DNA of 15,698 nt from an uncultured Lachnospiraceae bacterium (GTDB taxonomy: Bacteria; Bacillota; Clostridia; Lachnospirales; Lachnospiraceae). The position numbers and the translations under genes are program-made. Shown here piece after piece: positions 1 through 7,703 of the stretch. Numbering within the stretch: the stretch's first letter is position 1; every line of letters begins with the position of its first letter. The notes below the pieces were generated by a model. It did not search any database and was not told where the DNA came from. It worked only from the letters and a program-made list of their open reading frames with translations. The stretch is taken from positions 1 through 15,698 of the forward strand of contig CAJUGG010000009.1 of NCBI GenBank assembly GCA_910585995.1, given 5' to 3'.

Positions 1-76
1 ACGTTCTTTTTTTCATCTTCTGTCATAAAAATGAAAAAAATAGTTCATAATAGTTAATAAATCTGTAATATTTATA

Positions 77-106
77 TTGACTTTTGGTCTTACATCGGGC
101 TATAAT
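77..106 (+). promoter_or_regulatory. Sigma-A promoter of the cell-wall hydrolase gene
   Basis: A -35 box TTGACT (77-82) and a perfect -10 box TATAAT (101-106) are 18 bp apart. Transcription should begin near 113. The promoter lies inside the longest open frame, which argues that the upstream TTG (84) and ATG (105) codons are not the real start of the gene. Confidence 0.8.
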
Positions 107-149
107 GCCAACTTGTAACACAAAGAGCAATAGGAAAAGGAGTGTATGT

Positions 150-923
150 ATGCGTAGATGCTATCGGGGTGCTGCGCTTGTCCTGGGGGGAGTCCTCATG
201 ACTACAAGCTTTGCATCCTCCGACTCTTGCAGCAGAGGGATCATCAAGGTCTATGCTGCACAGGATTCTCTCAGTGAAGAGCTGACTACCGCTTTTCAGG
301 AAGAAGTCCAGACAGGGGAAGAAAACGTCGAAACAGAAATACCAGCAGAGGGAGAAGAAGCAGTGACAGAGCCTGAGGAGGCTTTGGAAGTGCAGCCGGA
401 GGAAGAGCCGGCAGAAACTTCGGCAGGGACGCCGGAGGAGGCAGAAGAGGAAATACCAGAAGAGACAGAAGAGGAAATACCAGAAGAGACAGAAGAGAAT
501 GTCGAAGCTCAGGAAGCAGAACCTGTAGTTTCGGATCAATGTTATGGTTTAGATGGACAGGAGTATGAGATACTTCTAAAAATAGTAGAGGCAGAAGCCG
601 GAGGAGAAGATACCACCGGTAAGATGCTGGTGGCCAACGTGGTGATGAACCGCGTAAGAAGCGGCCAATTTCCCAATACCATCTATGAGGTGGTCTACCA
701 AAGAAGTGATGGAAAAGCACAGTTTTCTCCCACTGCGGACGGAAGAATCGACCAAGTAAGCGTCTCTTCCGATACGGTTGAGGCCGTATCAAGGGTCATG
801 AATGGTGAAGACGTATCCGCTGGAGCGATGTATTTTCGCGCAACCAGCAGCAGGGAAGACTGGTTTGATCAGTCATTAAACCGAGTCTTAGAGCATGGAA
901 ATCATATTTTTTATGCCATGTAG
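150..923 (+). CDS. Secreted SleB/CwlJ-family cell-wall hydrolase
   Basis: The 257-residue product is predicted to be exported and to cut cortex or vegetative peptidoglycan. I chose ATG 150 because AGGAAAAGGAG (132-142) is well spaced before it and because the promoter overlaps the longer reading. Residues 1-24 form a signal peptide (MRRC, then a hydrophobic stretch ending near FASS). Residues about 40-130 are a Glu/Pro-rich linker. Residues about 140-257 form the Hydrolase_2 domain, seen as KIVEAEAGGED, VANVVMNRV, QFSP and GAMYFR; the glutamates E147 and E149 lie at the expected catalytic position. In the family, SleB and CwlJ act in spore germination, but many clostridial relatives with a vegetative-type promoter act on growing wall, which fits this one better. 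It is monocistronic, ending in its own terminator. The exact substrate is not visible in the sequence. Confidence 0.85.
   Translation: MRRCYRGAALVLGGVLMTTSFASSDSCSRGIIKVYAAQDSLSEELTTAFQEEVQTGEENVETEIPAEGEEAVTEPEEALEVQPEEEPAETSAGTPEEAEEEIPEETEEEIPEETEENVEAQEAEPVVSDQCYGLDGQEYEILLKIVEAEAGGEDTTGKMLVANVVMNRVRSGQFPNTIYEVVYQRSDGKAQFSPTADGRIDQVSVSSDTVEAVSRVMNGEDVSAGAMYFRATSSREDWFDQSLNRVLEHGNHIFYAM
447..494 (+). repeat. Two perfect 24-bp tandem repeats in the hydrolase linker
   Basis: The 24-bp unit at 447-470 is repeated without change at 471-494, encoding EEIPEETE twice. It lies in the acidic linker between the signal peptide and the catalytic domain. Such a unit could expand or contract by slippage and change linker length without breaking the frame. 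Confidence 0.9.
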
Positions 924-927
924 AGAA

Positions 928-956
928 GAAAGGGGCCGCGGCCTCTTTCTTTTTTT
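928..956 (+). terminator. Intrinsic terminator of the hydrolase gene
   Basis: GAAAGGGGCC (928-937) pairs with GGCCTCTTTC (940-949) with one G-U pair, followed by seven T. It begins 4 bp after the stop codon. Confidence 0.9.
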
Positions 957-962
957 GCACAG

Positions 963-989
963 TTATGTTACAATGTGCCCGGATATAAT
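963..989 (+). promoter_or_regulatory. Possible thrC promoter
   Basis: A perfect -10 box TATAAT lies at 984-989, 27 bp before the thrC start. No good -35 is at the right distance: TTATGT (963-968) is weak and 15 bp away, while TTGCAC (955-960) is 23 bp away. The preceding gene ends in a terminator, so some promoter is needed here. Confidence 0.4.
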
Positions 990-1016
990 AGATTGCAGAG
1001 AAAAGGATGAACAAAG

Positions 1017-2510
1017 ATGGAATTATTATACAAAAGTACAAGAGGCGGCGAAAAAGGGGTGACGGCGTCCCAAGCGATTCTTCAGGGACTCGCCAAAGAC
1101 GGAGGCTTGTTTGTGCCATACGAGATCCCAAAGCTTACGCTTACGCCAGAGAAGCTTGCAAAGATGTCCTATCAGGAGACCGCTTATGAAGTGATGAAGC
1201 TGTTTTTAACAGATTTTACCGAGGAAGAATTAAAGCACTGCATCAAAAGTGCCTATGATGACAAATTTGATACCGAAGTGATCGCACCTCTGGTAAAAGT
1301 AGATCAGTCTTATTATCTGGAACTGTTTCATGGGGCGACCATTGCATTTAAAGATATGGCACTGTCGATTCTGCCCCATCTGATGACGACGGCAGCCAAA
1401 AAGAATCAGATCACCCGCGAGATCGTCATCCTGACGGCAACATCGGGAGATACCGGCAAAGCAGCGCTTGCCGGCTTTGCGGACGTCCCCGGCACCAAGA
1501 TTATCGTCTTCTATCCCAAGGACGGTGTCAGCCCCATCCAGGAGAAGCAGATGGTGACGCAGAAAGGAGGCAATACCCTCGTCGTGGGCATCAAAGGCAA
1601 TTTTGACGATGCCCAGAGCGGAGTCAAAGCCATCTTTGGCGACCGCGGACTTGAAGAGGAACTCAGAGAAGCAGGTGATCAGTTCTCCAGCGCCAATTCT
1701 ATCAATATCGGACGCTTAGTGCCGCAGATCGTATACTATGTCTATACCTGGGGGAAACTTTTGGAAAATCAGGAGCTTACGGAGAATGAGCCGTTTAACG
1801 TGGTAGTGCCCACCGGCAACTTTGGCAATATTCTGGCGGCTTACTATGCAAAACAGATGGGCGTTCCCATCCGGAAACTGATTTGTGCATCCAATGACAA
1901 TAAAGTGCTCTATGATTTCTTCCAGACAGGCACGTATGATAAAAACAGAGACTTTATCCTGACCTCTTCTCCGTCCATGGATATCCTGATCTCCAGCAAC
2001 TTAGAGCGGCTGATCTACCGCATCGCAGGGGCAGACGCCGAAAAAGATGTGGCCTTGATGCATGCGCTGACAAAAGAAGGCAGATATGAGATCACGCCGG
2101 AGATGAGGGAAAAGCTTTCCGATTTTTGCGGGTACTATGCGACCGAAGCAGAGGCGGCAGAGATCATACATCAGACCTTTGCGGACGCCGGATATGTGAT
2201 GGATACGCATACAGCGGTTGCTGCCTGTGCCTGCAAAAAATACCAGGAGGAGACCAAAGATCAGACCAAGACGGTGATCGCCTCCACTGCAAGCCCATAC
2301 AAATTTACCAGAAGCGTGATGGAAGCCATCGACAGAGAAAAGTACGGCAAGATGGGAGATTTTGAACTGGTGGATCAACTGTCTGCCCTCTCTGGCGTGG
2401 CAGTTCCCCGCGCGATCGAAGAGATCCGTACGGCGCCTGTTCGTCATAACACCGTGTGCGAAGTGCAGGATATGAAGCAAGTGGTCAAGAGATTTTTACA
2501 GGCAGAATAG
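1017..2510 (+). CDS. thrC: Threonine synthase
   Basis: This 497-residue PLP enzyme converts O-phospho-L-homoserine to L-threonine and phosphate in the cytoplasm, the last step of threonine synthesis. The N-terminal threonine-synthase domain is seen in YKSTRGG at 5-11 and the glycine-rich GLAKDGGLFVP near 24-34. The PLP-binding lysine is K112 in HGATIAFKDMA. The phosphate-binding loops TATSGDTGKAA (about 140-150) and PTGNFGN (about 263-269) are both present. Length and motifs match the long, bacterial and fungal-type class (about 430-510 residues), not the shorter plant-like class. Start ATG 1017 is preceded by AAAAGGA. No other threonine-pathway gene lies in the window, so thrC stands apart from hom and thrB here. 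A small membrane-protein gene follows after 9 bp and is probably co-transcribed. Confidence 0.96.
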   Translation: MELLYKSTRGGEKGVTASQAILQGLAKDGGLFVPYEIPKLTLTPEKLAKMSYQETAYEVMKLFLTDFTEEELKHCIKSAYDDKFDTEVIAPLVKVDQSYYLELFHGATIAFKDMALSILPHLMTTAAKKNQITREIVILTATSGDTGKAALAGFADVPGTKIIVFYPKDGVSPIQEKQMVTQKGGNTLVVGIKGNFDDAQSGVKAIFGDRGLEEELREAGDQFSSANSINIGRLVPQIVYYVYTWGKLLENQELTENEPFNVVVPTGNFGNILAAYYAKQMGVPIRKLICASNDNKVLYDFFQTGTYDKNRDFILTSSPSMDILISSNLERLIYRIAGADAEKDVALMHALTKEGRYEITPEMREKLSDFCGYYATEAEAAEIIHQTFADAGYVMDTHTAVAACACKKYQEETKDQTKTVIASTASPYKFTRSVMEAIDREKYGKMGDFELVDQLSALSGVAVPRAIEEIRTAPVRHNTVCEVQDMKQVVKRFLQAE

Positions 2511-2519
2511 GAGTATCAG

Positions 2520-2870
2520 ATGAGTACAAGTGGATTTTGGCAGTTTATGGATCTGGCGATCTTAGCCGTTGGCGTGTATGGACTCTATGCAGCCTGGGTG
2601 CTGAAGAACCAAGGCAAGATTGTCAAACTGTTTCTGACATTTAAAGAGACGGACATCGGCGCCTGTAAAGACCTGCAGGGATTTGCAAACTGTATGAGTC
2701 CCAAGCTTTCAACCTGTGCGGGTGTGATGCTTCTCTACGGGGTGATCTCCATACTGAATTTTTATGTGATTGACATCCATACGCTCTACTGGATCATGAT
2801 GCTTGTGTTTCTGGTTGTACTTTTTTGGTATGGGATGGAAGTAAAAAAAGCACTCAATCAATATTTTTAG
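2520..2870 (+). CDS. Unrecognised small membrane protein
   Basis: I do not recognise this 116-residue protein. It has three likely membrane helices at about 10-28, 66-84 and 88-106. Between the first and second is a soluble stretch of some 37 residues with two cysteines (FKETDIGACKDLQGFANC, about 41-58), and a third cysteine follows at the edge of helix 2. The C-terminus is short and basic (KKALNQYF). AGGAG directly after the thrC stop provides the ribosome binding site and the gap is only 9 bp, so it is almost certainly translated from the thrC transcript. Reading frame, Shine-Dalgarno and typical codon use make it a convincing gene. Nothing in the sequence tells its function, and linkage to threonine metabolism or transport would be a guess. 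Confidence 0.75.
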   Translation: MSTSGFWQFMDLAILAVGVYGLYAAWVLKNQGKIVKLFLTFKETDIGACKDLQGFANCMSPKLSTCAGVMLLYGVISILNFYVIDIHTLYWIMMLVFLVVLFWYGMEVKKALNQYF

Positions 2871-2882
2871 AGATTTTTAAAC

Positions 2883-2910
2883 TTGACTTTTTTTTCACAA
2901 AATGTATAAT
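2883..2910 (+). promoter_or_regulatory. Sigma-A promoter of pckA
   Basis: TTGACT (2883-2888) and TATAAT (2905-2910) are 16 bp apart. Transcription from about 2917 gives an 80-nt leader before pckA. Confidence 0.8.
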
Positions 2911-2926
2911 TAGCATTGGTAGGGTT

Positions 2927-2957
2927 GAAGCAGGCACCATTGGGGCGCAGTTGCTTC
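2927..2957 (+). promoter_or_regulatory. Hairpin in the pckA leader
   Basis: GAAGCAG (2927-2933) pairs with TTGCTTC (2951-2957), including one G-U pair. A competing pairing is possible between TGGGG just inside the 3' arm and the CCCCCA near 2967-2972. There is no T-run, so it is not a terminator. It could stabilise the mRNA or control it, but no known riboswitch is recognised. Confidence 0.35.
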
Positions 2958-2996
2958 TATACGGAACCCCCAGAATAAGATGAGGAGGACACAGTA

Positions 2997-4703
2997 ATGT
3001 CAACAAAAGCGTATTATCCGCTCAGTGAGATTGGCAAAGGAAAGCCAGGTTTCTCAAAAACACGTTCCATTATTGAGGCAGCATTTTACGGAAATAATGT
3101 AGTAAAGGTAAACACGTTAAAAGAAGCTTATGACTTAGCTAAAAATTCTCCCGGAACTATCGTAACGGATATGCCGGTATACAGAGGTGAAGAGTTCGGT
3201 CTGGAAAGAGACGCAAAGGTTCTTCTGTTTAACGACGGTGCAGTGACTGGTCGTTATGCAGCAGCACGCCGGATCAAAGGCGAGCCTGGCGTAAATGAAG
3301 AAAAACTGGATAAGATCGTGATGGATGCGATCTATGAGACCCGCTGGAAAACCATGTATCATGCGGAGTGCTTTGTGGGACTGGACCCGGAATTTATGGT
3401 AAAAGCACACCTTCTGATTCCGGAAGGAGAAGAGAACCTTCTCTATAACTGGATGATCAACTTCCAGTATATGTCTGATGAGTATGTGAAGATGTATAAG
3501 AGATCCAAGCCGGTTGGTGACGGCGTAGAGCCGGATATCTATATCTTCTCTGACCCGCAGTGGACTCCTGTAGAGCGTCCGGATTTAGACTTCAGCTGTC
3601 TGAGCGACCCGTTGACTCTGTGCTATTTTGATACCAACCAGAACTGTGCAGCCATCCTGGGTATGAAATACTTTGGCGAGCATAAAAAAGGTACGCTGAC
3701 TATGGCATGGGCACTGGCAAACAGAAACGGTTATGCAAGCTGTCACGGCGGACAGAAAGAGTATACACTTGCAGACGGCAGAAAATACGTAGCATCTGTA
3801 TTTGGTCTGTCAGGCTCTGGAAAATCCACTTTGACACATGCAAAACACGGCGGAAAATATGGCATCACTGTACTGCATGACGATGCATTTATCATCAATA
3901 CCGAGACCTGTGCGTCCGTAGCTTTGGAGCCGACCTACTTTGATAAGACCGCAGATTACCCGACCGGATGCCCGGATAACAAATATCTGCTGACTGCACA
4001 GAACTGCTCCGCTACGATGGATGAGGACGGCAAGATTCAGCTGGTAACAGAAGATATCAGAAACGGCAATGGTCGTGCGATCAAGTCCAAATTGTGGTCT
4101 CCGAACCGCGTAGACAAGATCGATGAGCCGGTCAATGCCATCTTCTGGATTATGAAAGACCCAACCATCCCGCCAGTAGTAAAACTGAATGGTTCCTCAC
4201 TGGCTTCCGTGATGGGTGCTACACTGGCGACCAAGACTTCTACCGCAGAGCGTGTGGCAGCAGGAACTGACCTGAATGCACTTCGTATCGTACCGTACGC
4301 GAACCCATTCAGAACCTATCCGCTGGTAAATGATTACGAGAAATTCAAAAAACTGGTAGAAGAGAAGAGCGTAGACTGCTATATCGTCAATACCGGAGAT
4401 TTCATGGGCAATAAAGTAAAACCTGCAGATACCCTTGGCATTTTAGAGGCGATTGTGGAAGGCACTGCGAAGTTTGAGAAGTGGGGTCCGTTCGAGGATA
4501 TTGAGATCATGAATGACTGGCCAGGAAAGACTGGAGACTTCACCCCGAATCTTCAGGATGCAGAGTATGTGTCTGCTCTGAAGAGCGCTATGCAGAATCG
4601 TGTGGATGCAGTTGCTAAATTTGCTACTGAAAAGGATGGTTATGACAAACTTCCGGATGAAGCACTGGCAGCACTTGAGAAATTAGTAAAAGAATTAAAT
4701 TAA
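2997..4703 (+). CDS. pckA: Phosphoenolpyruvate carboxykinase (ATP type)
   Basis: This 568-residue cytosolic enzyme interconverts oxaloacetate plus ATP with PEP, CO2 and ADP. In fermentative anaerobes it often runs toward oxaloacetate and succinate. Landmarks of the ATP-dependent family are in order: substrate-binding GAVTGR at 81-86 (R86), metal and substrate ligands in GEHKKG at 227-232, the ASCHGG histidine just after, the kinase-1a P-loop FGLSGSGKST at 269-278, and kinase-2 VLHDDAF at 292-298 with D295 and D296 for Mg2+. The protein is longer than the usual 520-540 residues, and the P-loop reads SGSGKS instead of the common SGTGKT, marking a divergent clostridial subgroup. Start ATG 2997 follows AGGAGG. 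It is a single-gene unit with its own promoter, leader and terminator. Confidence 0.92.
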   Translation: MSTKAYYPLSEIGKGKPGFSKTRSIIEAAFYGNNVVKVNTLKEAYDLAKNSPGTIVTDMPVYRGEEFGLERDAKVLLFNDGAVTGRYAAARRIKGEPGVNEEKLDKIVMDAIYETRWKTMYHAECFVGLDPEFMVKAHLLIPEGEENLLYNWMINFQYMSDEYVKMYKRSKPVGDGVEPDIYIFSDPQWTPVERPDLDFSCLSDPLTLCYFDTNQNCAAILGMKYFGEHKKGTLTMAWALANRNGYASCHGGQKEYTLADGRKYVASVFGLSGSGKSTLTHAKHGGKYGITVLHDDAFIINTETCASVALEPTYFDKTADYPTGCPDNKYLLTAQNCSATMDEDGKIQLVTEDIRNGNGRAIKSKLWSPNRVDKIDEPVNAIFWIMKDPTIPPVVKLNGSSLASVMGATLATKTSTAERVAAGTDLNALRIVPYANPFRTYPLVNDYEKFKKLVEEKSVDCYIVNTGDFMGNKVKPADTLGILEAIVEGTAKFEKWGPFEDIEIMNDWPGKTGDFTPNLQDAEYVSALKSAMQNRVDAVAKFATEKDGYDKLPDEALAALEKLVKELN

Positions 4704-4708
4704 AACAT

Positions 4709-4740
4709 GAGGGGCGTTGCCAGAGGCAGCGCTCTTTTTC
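4709..4740 (+). terminator. Intrinsic terminator of pckA
   Basis: GCGTTGCC pairs with GGCAGCGC around an AGA loop, extended by weaker outer pairs (GAGG with TCTT), then runs into CTTTTTC. It starts 6 bp after the stop codon. Confidence 0.85.
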
Positions 4741-4907
4741 CGAGATGCAAAAGTCATAAATGTCAGGAACAGGACATACAATGAAGCATAAGTCCCAAGT
4801 AAACAGGGAAAAAGTAAATTTGACGAATTTTGACTGGAACAGATGCTGTATTTTTGTCAGTTTTTCCAGAAATTTGAAAAAATGGAAGAAGATTTTGTGC
4901 ACTGTAG

Positions 4908-4936
4908 TTGTCAAAACAGAGAAAATAGGTTATACT
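4908..4936 (+). promoter_or_regulatory. Promoter of the 6S RNA gene
   Basis: TTGTCA (4908-4913) and TATACT (4931-4936) have the ideal 17-bp spacing. The predicted start at about 4943 falls just before the first base of the RNA's terminal stem (4946). Confidence 0.8.
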
Positions 4937-4943
4937 AGAGTTA

Positions 4944-5134
4944 CAGATTTCCTGGGGTGTTCGACGGCCCTGTCATTTTGAACCTACATTTACGTTTATG
5001 GGATTCCAATATCTCAAGTTGGATGTCACGCCTCCGTCCTACGGGACGCCAGTGGAAGGCTGAAGACTTGTTGAGGTCACCCACCTAGCTTTTGGCTAGG
5101 CGTCAAAATACAGGGAACGGCACTTTGGGAATCA
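4944..5134 (+). ncRNA. ssrS: 6S RNA
   Basis: The sequence has the form of 6S RNA, the global regulator that binds the housekeeping RNA polymerase by mimicking an open promoter. Its ends pair: GATTTCC (4946-4952) with GGGAATC (5127-5133). Further in, CCCTGT plus ATTTTGA (4968-4981, one bulged C) pairs with TCAAAAT plus ACAGGG (5103-5115). Between these lies a large, poorly paired central region flanked by small hairpins, including CCTAGC/GCTAGG near 5080-5100. About 190 nt is the normal 6S size, and the primary sequence matches my memory of clostridial 6S genes. No open frame crosses it convincingly. A promoter with ideal spacing precedes it and a terminator follows, so it is an independent transcript. 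The exact ends are estimated from the pairing. Confidence 0.85.
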
Positions 5135-5142
5135 GAAGATAC

Positions 5143-5174
5143 CGGGTATTGCATAACTTGCAGTACCCGTTTTT
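5143..5174 (+). terminator. Intrinsic terminator after 6S RNA
   Basis: CGGGTATTGC (5143-5152) pairs with GCAGTACCCG (5160-5169), with one G-U pair, followed by TTTTT. It ends 37 bp before spoIID. Confidence 0.85.
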
Positions 5175-5211
5175 CATGGCCATCATAAGGTGGAGGATGG
5201 GAGGAAACTAG

Positions 5212-6522
5212 ATGTACAAAAAGCGTCTAAGACAAAAGGCGATGCTTTTGGTGGTTCTTTTGGGCTTTTTTATCATATTGATCATGCCAGGACCTAAGAC
5301 TGATACACAAGATGAGGTTCCAGAAGAAGGAGAACGGCTGGTGCTTCCCAAGGACGAAGAACATACCGTGGTGCCAGAGGAGGTATGGGAGATGCCGGGG
5401 GCAGATGCGAAGATCCGTGTGCTGATCCTGGCTGAGGACGGCGGCATCTATCATAAAGACCAGACTCTAAAAAGGAGCTATCCGGGAGAACTTCAGTATT
5501 ATGAAGAGAAGGAGGGCTGGGTGATCGTCAATGAAGTGCCTTTAGAAGAGTACCTGTGCCGCGTGGTGCCCAGTGAGATGCCCTCTTCCTATGCCAGAGA
5601 GGCTCTGAAAGCCCAGGCAGTCTGTGCGCGTACGTATGCCGTCTGGCAGATGCGGGAGTACGCCTATCCGGCCTACCAGGCTCATGTCAATGACAGCGTC
5701 TCTTATCAGGTCTATAATCAGATCGACTGTCAGGAGTCCACCAATGAGGCAGTGGAGGCCACTAAGGGGCAGATTATGTTGTATGAGGATGGTCCGGTAA
5801 AGGCCTATTATTTTTCCACATCCTGCGGAAGCACGACAGATGAAAATATCTGGGAAAAGGGCGACCATACGCAAAGCCCCTACATAGCCAGCAGGCGGGT
5901 GGGTACTTCCACCACCGAGCGGGATCTGACCGATGAAGAGATATTTTCAGAATTTATCCGAAAAAAGCATGAAGGGGACTTTGAGATCTCGGAACCCTGG
6001 TATCGGTGGAGCTGCTATGTGCCGCTGGAGCAGATCCAAAAAAATGTAGAGACCTGGGCAAAAGCAAGAGCGGAGCGCTCCCAGGACGGGATTCTCTTAG
6101 AAGACGGGGTGGAATATGTTCAGGAGGAAGTGGATACCATAGGAGCAATCCAAAGTGCCAGAATCATCAGGCGCAACCACGGCGGAGTGGTGCATGAGAT
6201 GCTGCTTACCGGAGAAGAGGGGACATTAAAGATTAAATATGAATATAATATCCGTCTGATGCTTGGCATCCCAGGAGGAGAGATACAGAAAAATGACGGG
6301 AGCACCGGAGAAGGAAGCAATCTGCTCCCCAGCGGTTATTTTGTGATGGAAGAGGTCAGAGAGGATCAATCATTAGTGGGATATCAGATCTATGGGGGCG
6401 GCTTGGGACATGGAGCTGGTATGAGTCAGAACGGCGCCAGAGTGTTGGCAGAACAGGGATATGGATATGATGAGATCTTACAGTTTTTTTATCATGAGAT
6501 ACGGCTTGCAAGGTTGGAATAA
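5212..6522 (+). CDS. spoIID: Stage II sporulation protein D (SpoIID/LytB domain)
   Basis: SpoIID is a membrane-anchored lytic transglycosylase of the mother cell that cuts denuded glycan strands. With SpoIIM and SpoIIP it drives septal thinning and engulfment of the forespore. The 436-residue protein has an N-terminal anchor (about 10-26). An acidic spacer follows, and then the SpoIID/LytB domain from about residue 65. The catalytic glutamate is E122 in VVPSEMP. The family signatures AQAVCARTYA, YYFSTSCGS (about 200) and GLGHGAGMSQNGA (H400) near the end are intact. It is about 90 residues longer than the Bacillus subtilis protein, mostly before the C-terminal motif. GGGAGGAA precedes the start. 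In known spore formers it is transcribed by sigma-E; I see no sigma-E promoter in the short gap after the 6S terminator. A YihY-family gene follows after 27 bp. Confidence 0.93.
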   Translation: MYKKRLRQKAMLLVVLLGFFIILIMPGPKTDTQDEVPEEGERLVLPKDEEHTVVPEEVWEMPGADAKIRVLILAEDGGIYHKDQTLKRSYPGELQYYEEKEGWVIVNEVPLEEYLCRVVPSEMPSSYAREALKAQAVCARTYAVWQMREYAYPAYQAHVNDSVSYQVYNQIDCQESTNEAVEATKGQIMLYEDGPVKAYYFSTSCGSTTDENIWEKGDHTQSPYIASRRVGTSTTERDLTDEEIFSEFIRKKHEGDFEISEPWYRWSCYVPLEQIQKNVETWAKARAERSQDGILLEDGVEYVQEEVDTIGAIQSARIIRRNHGGVVHEMLLTGEEGTLKIKYEYNIRLMLGIPGGEIQKNDGSTGEGSNLLPSGYFVMEEVREDQSLVGYQIYGGGLGHGAGMSQNGARVLAEQGYGYDEILQFFYHEIRLARLE

Positions 6523-6549
6523 ACAGTAGAAAGAGACAGGGATGAAGCC

Positions 6550-7371
6550 ATGATACGTTTGATAACATCCATACTGGATATGAAAAAAGAGTTAGAGAAA
6601 AGCCACGTGGGAGCCTATGCGGCCCAGTCGGCTTATTTTATCATGCTGTCTTTTCTGCCGCTGATTATCCTGCTCTTGTCCGTGATACAGTTTACGGGGC
6701 TTGGAAAAGCAGATATCTACGAATTGATCCGGGATGTGATCCCCTATGGCTTTCAGAGCTGGCTTTTGGGGATCTTGGATGAGATGTACAGCCGGACGGT
6801 GGCGACGGTATCGATCTCGGCTCTAGTGACGGTCTGGTCTGCGGGAAAGAGCTTTATGACGCTCAATAAAGGGATGAATGTGATCTGCAAGGTGGAGCGT
6901 AAGCCCAACTATGTGCTGATGCGTATCCGGGGAGCGATATTCGCACTGATGTTCGTATTGTTGATTGTGGTGACATTGCTGCTGATTGTGTTTGGCACAT
7001 CGATCCATGAACTGTTCGCGGTATATTTTCCATTTTTGGCGATCTTTACCAGGGTGATCCTGTCGTTTCGTCTGGTGCTGATGTTAGCGCTTTTTACGCT
7101 GTTTTTTGCCTTGCTTTACATGGTGCTTCCCAACCGAAGGGCGGGCTTTGTAGAGCAGTTTCCAGGGGCGCTTTTCGCAGCGGCAGGCTGGTATCTGTTT
7201 TCCTACGGATTTTCCATCTATATTGAGTACAGCCATGCCTTCAATATGTACGGAAGCCTGACCACCCTGATGCTTCTGATGTTCTGGCTGTACTTTGTGA
7301 TGTATATCGTCCTGATCGGGATGGAGATCAACCATATGCGGGAAGAGCGGACGGAGGAAAGGTTGTGGTAA
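6550..7371 (+). CDS. YihY/BrkB-family inner-membrane protein
   Basis: The 273-residue protein belongs to the YihY/virulence factor BrkB family, once mislabelled ribonuclease BN. Several helices are visible at about 27-48, 87-103, 123-147, 152-192, 207-228 and 238-260. Family hallmarks are AAQSAYFIMLSFLPL (about 24-38), the VTVWSAGKSF segment near 95-105, and the C-terminal YGSLTTLMLLMFWLY (about 234-248). The molecular role of the family is unsettled; transport or envelope functions have been proposed. It lies 27 bp after spoIID and has AGGGA before ATG 6550, so the two genes are probably co-transcribed. A tiny frame (ATG 6542, three codons) overlaps the start and may be without meaning. A membrane role during sporulation is a possible inference from context only. 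Confidence 0.88.
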   Translation: MIRLITSILDMKKELEKSHVGAYAAQSAYFIMLSFLPLIILLLSVIQFTGLGKADIYELIRDVIPYGFQSWLLGILDEMYSRTVATVSISALVTVWSAGKSFMTLNKGMNVICKVERKPNYVLMRIRGAIFALMFVLLIVVTLLLIVFGTSIHELFAVYFPFLAIFTRVILSFRLVLMLALFTLFFALLYMVLPNRRAGFVEQFPGALFAAAGWYLFSYGFSIYIEYSHAFNMYGSLTTLMLLMFWLYFVMYIVLIGMEINHMREERTEERLW

Positions 7372-7378
7372 AAAACTC

Positions 7379-7407
7379 TTGACTTTATTCACAGCTCTTG
7401 CTATAGT
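7379..7407 (+). promoter_or_regulatory. Promoter of the pheST operon
   Basis: TTGACT (7379-7384) and TATAGT (7402-7407) are 17 bp apart. Transcription should start near 7413, at the foot of the T-box leader. Confidence 0.8.
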
Positions 7408-7412
7408 AGTCA

Positions 7413-7662
7413 GTGATATGAAACATGCTTAGAAAGTGCTAGTAACGTTCTGTTTTCCGACAGAGAGGAAGGGTCATCGGCTGGAAGCCCCTCCGGGTTC
7501 AGGCAGGATTGTGAATTTCCCACTGGAGCAGCATCCCTGAATCTTAGTAGGGGATGACGTGCCTGCACGTTACGCAGTTTGAGTGCCCGGCCCCGGCCGG
7601 GAATCAGGGTGGTACCACGGATTATAAGTTTCGTCCCTTTATTGGAGACGGGACTTTTTTTT
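7413..7662 (+). promoter_or_regulatory. T-box leader, phenylalanine specific
   Basis: This leader senses uncharged tRNA(Phe) and lets transcription proceed into pheST when charging is low. The T-box core AGGGTGGTACCACGG is at 7606-7620 and is close to consensus. The Stem I specifier loop is recognisable: the AGTA motif follows AGTG on the 5' side (about 7436-7445), and GAA-T-TTC-C then CACT lies on the 3' side (7513-7524). This sets the specifier as TTC (7517-7519), a Phe codon, matching the genes downstream. The distal AGAGAGG bulge region lies near 7462-7469. CCCGGCC/GGCCGGG (7586-7601) forms Stem III. The competing terminator is listed separately. Confidence 0.95.
7633..7662 (+). terminator. 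T-box regulated terminator
   Basis: GTCCC (7633-7637) pairs with GGGAC (7650-7654), followed by eight T. The bases just after the T-box core can pair either here or in the antiterminator. Confidence 0.85.
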
Positions 7663-7703
7663 CGCGGTAAATGACAGTGGGAAGTTGCGGAACTAAAAAA
7701 ACA

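Noticed and set aside
84..149. Longer start (TTG 84 or ATG 105) for the cell-wall hydrolase
   Set aside because: The promoter -10 box overlaps ATG 105, and the good ribosome binding site and signal peptide belong to ATG 150.
447..494. CRISPR array
   Set aside because: The repeats are adjacent without spacers and are in frame within a coding linker.
4760..4981. Open frame of 73 codons between pckA and spoIID
   Set aside because: No ribosome binding site, no recognisable protein, and it runs into the 6S RNA promoter and its 5' stem.
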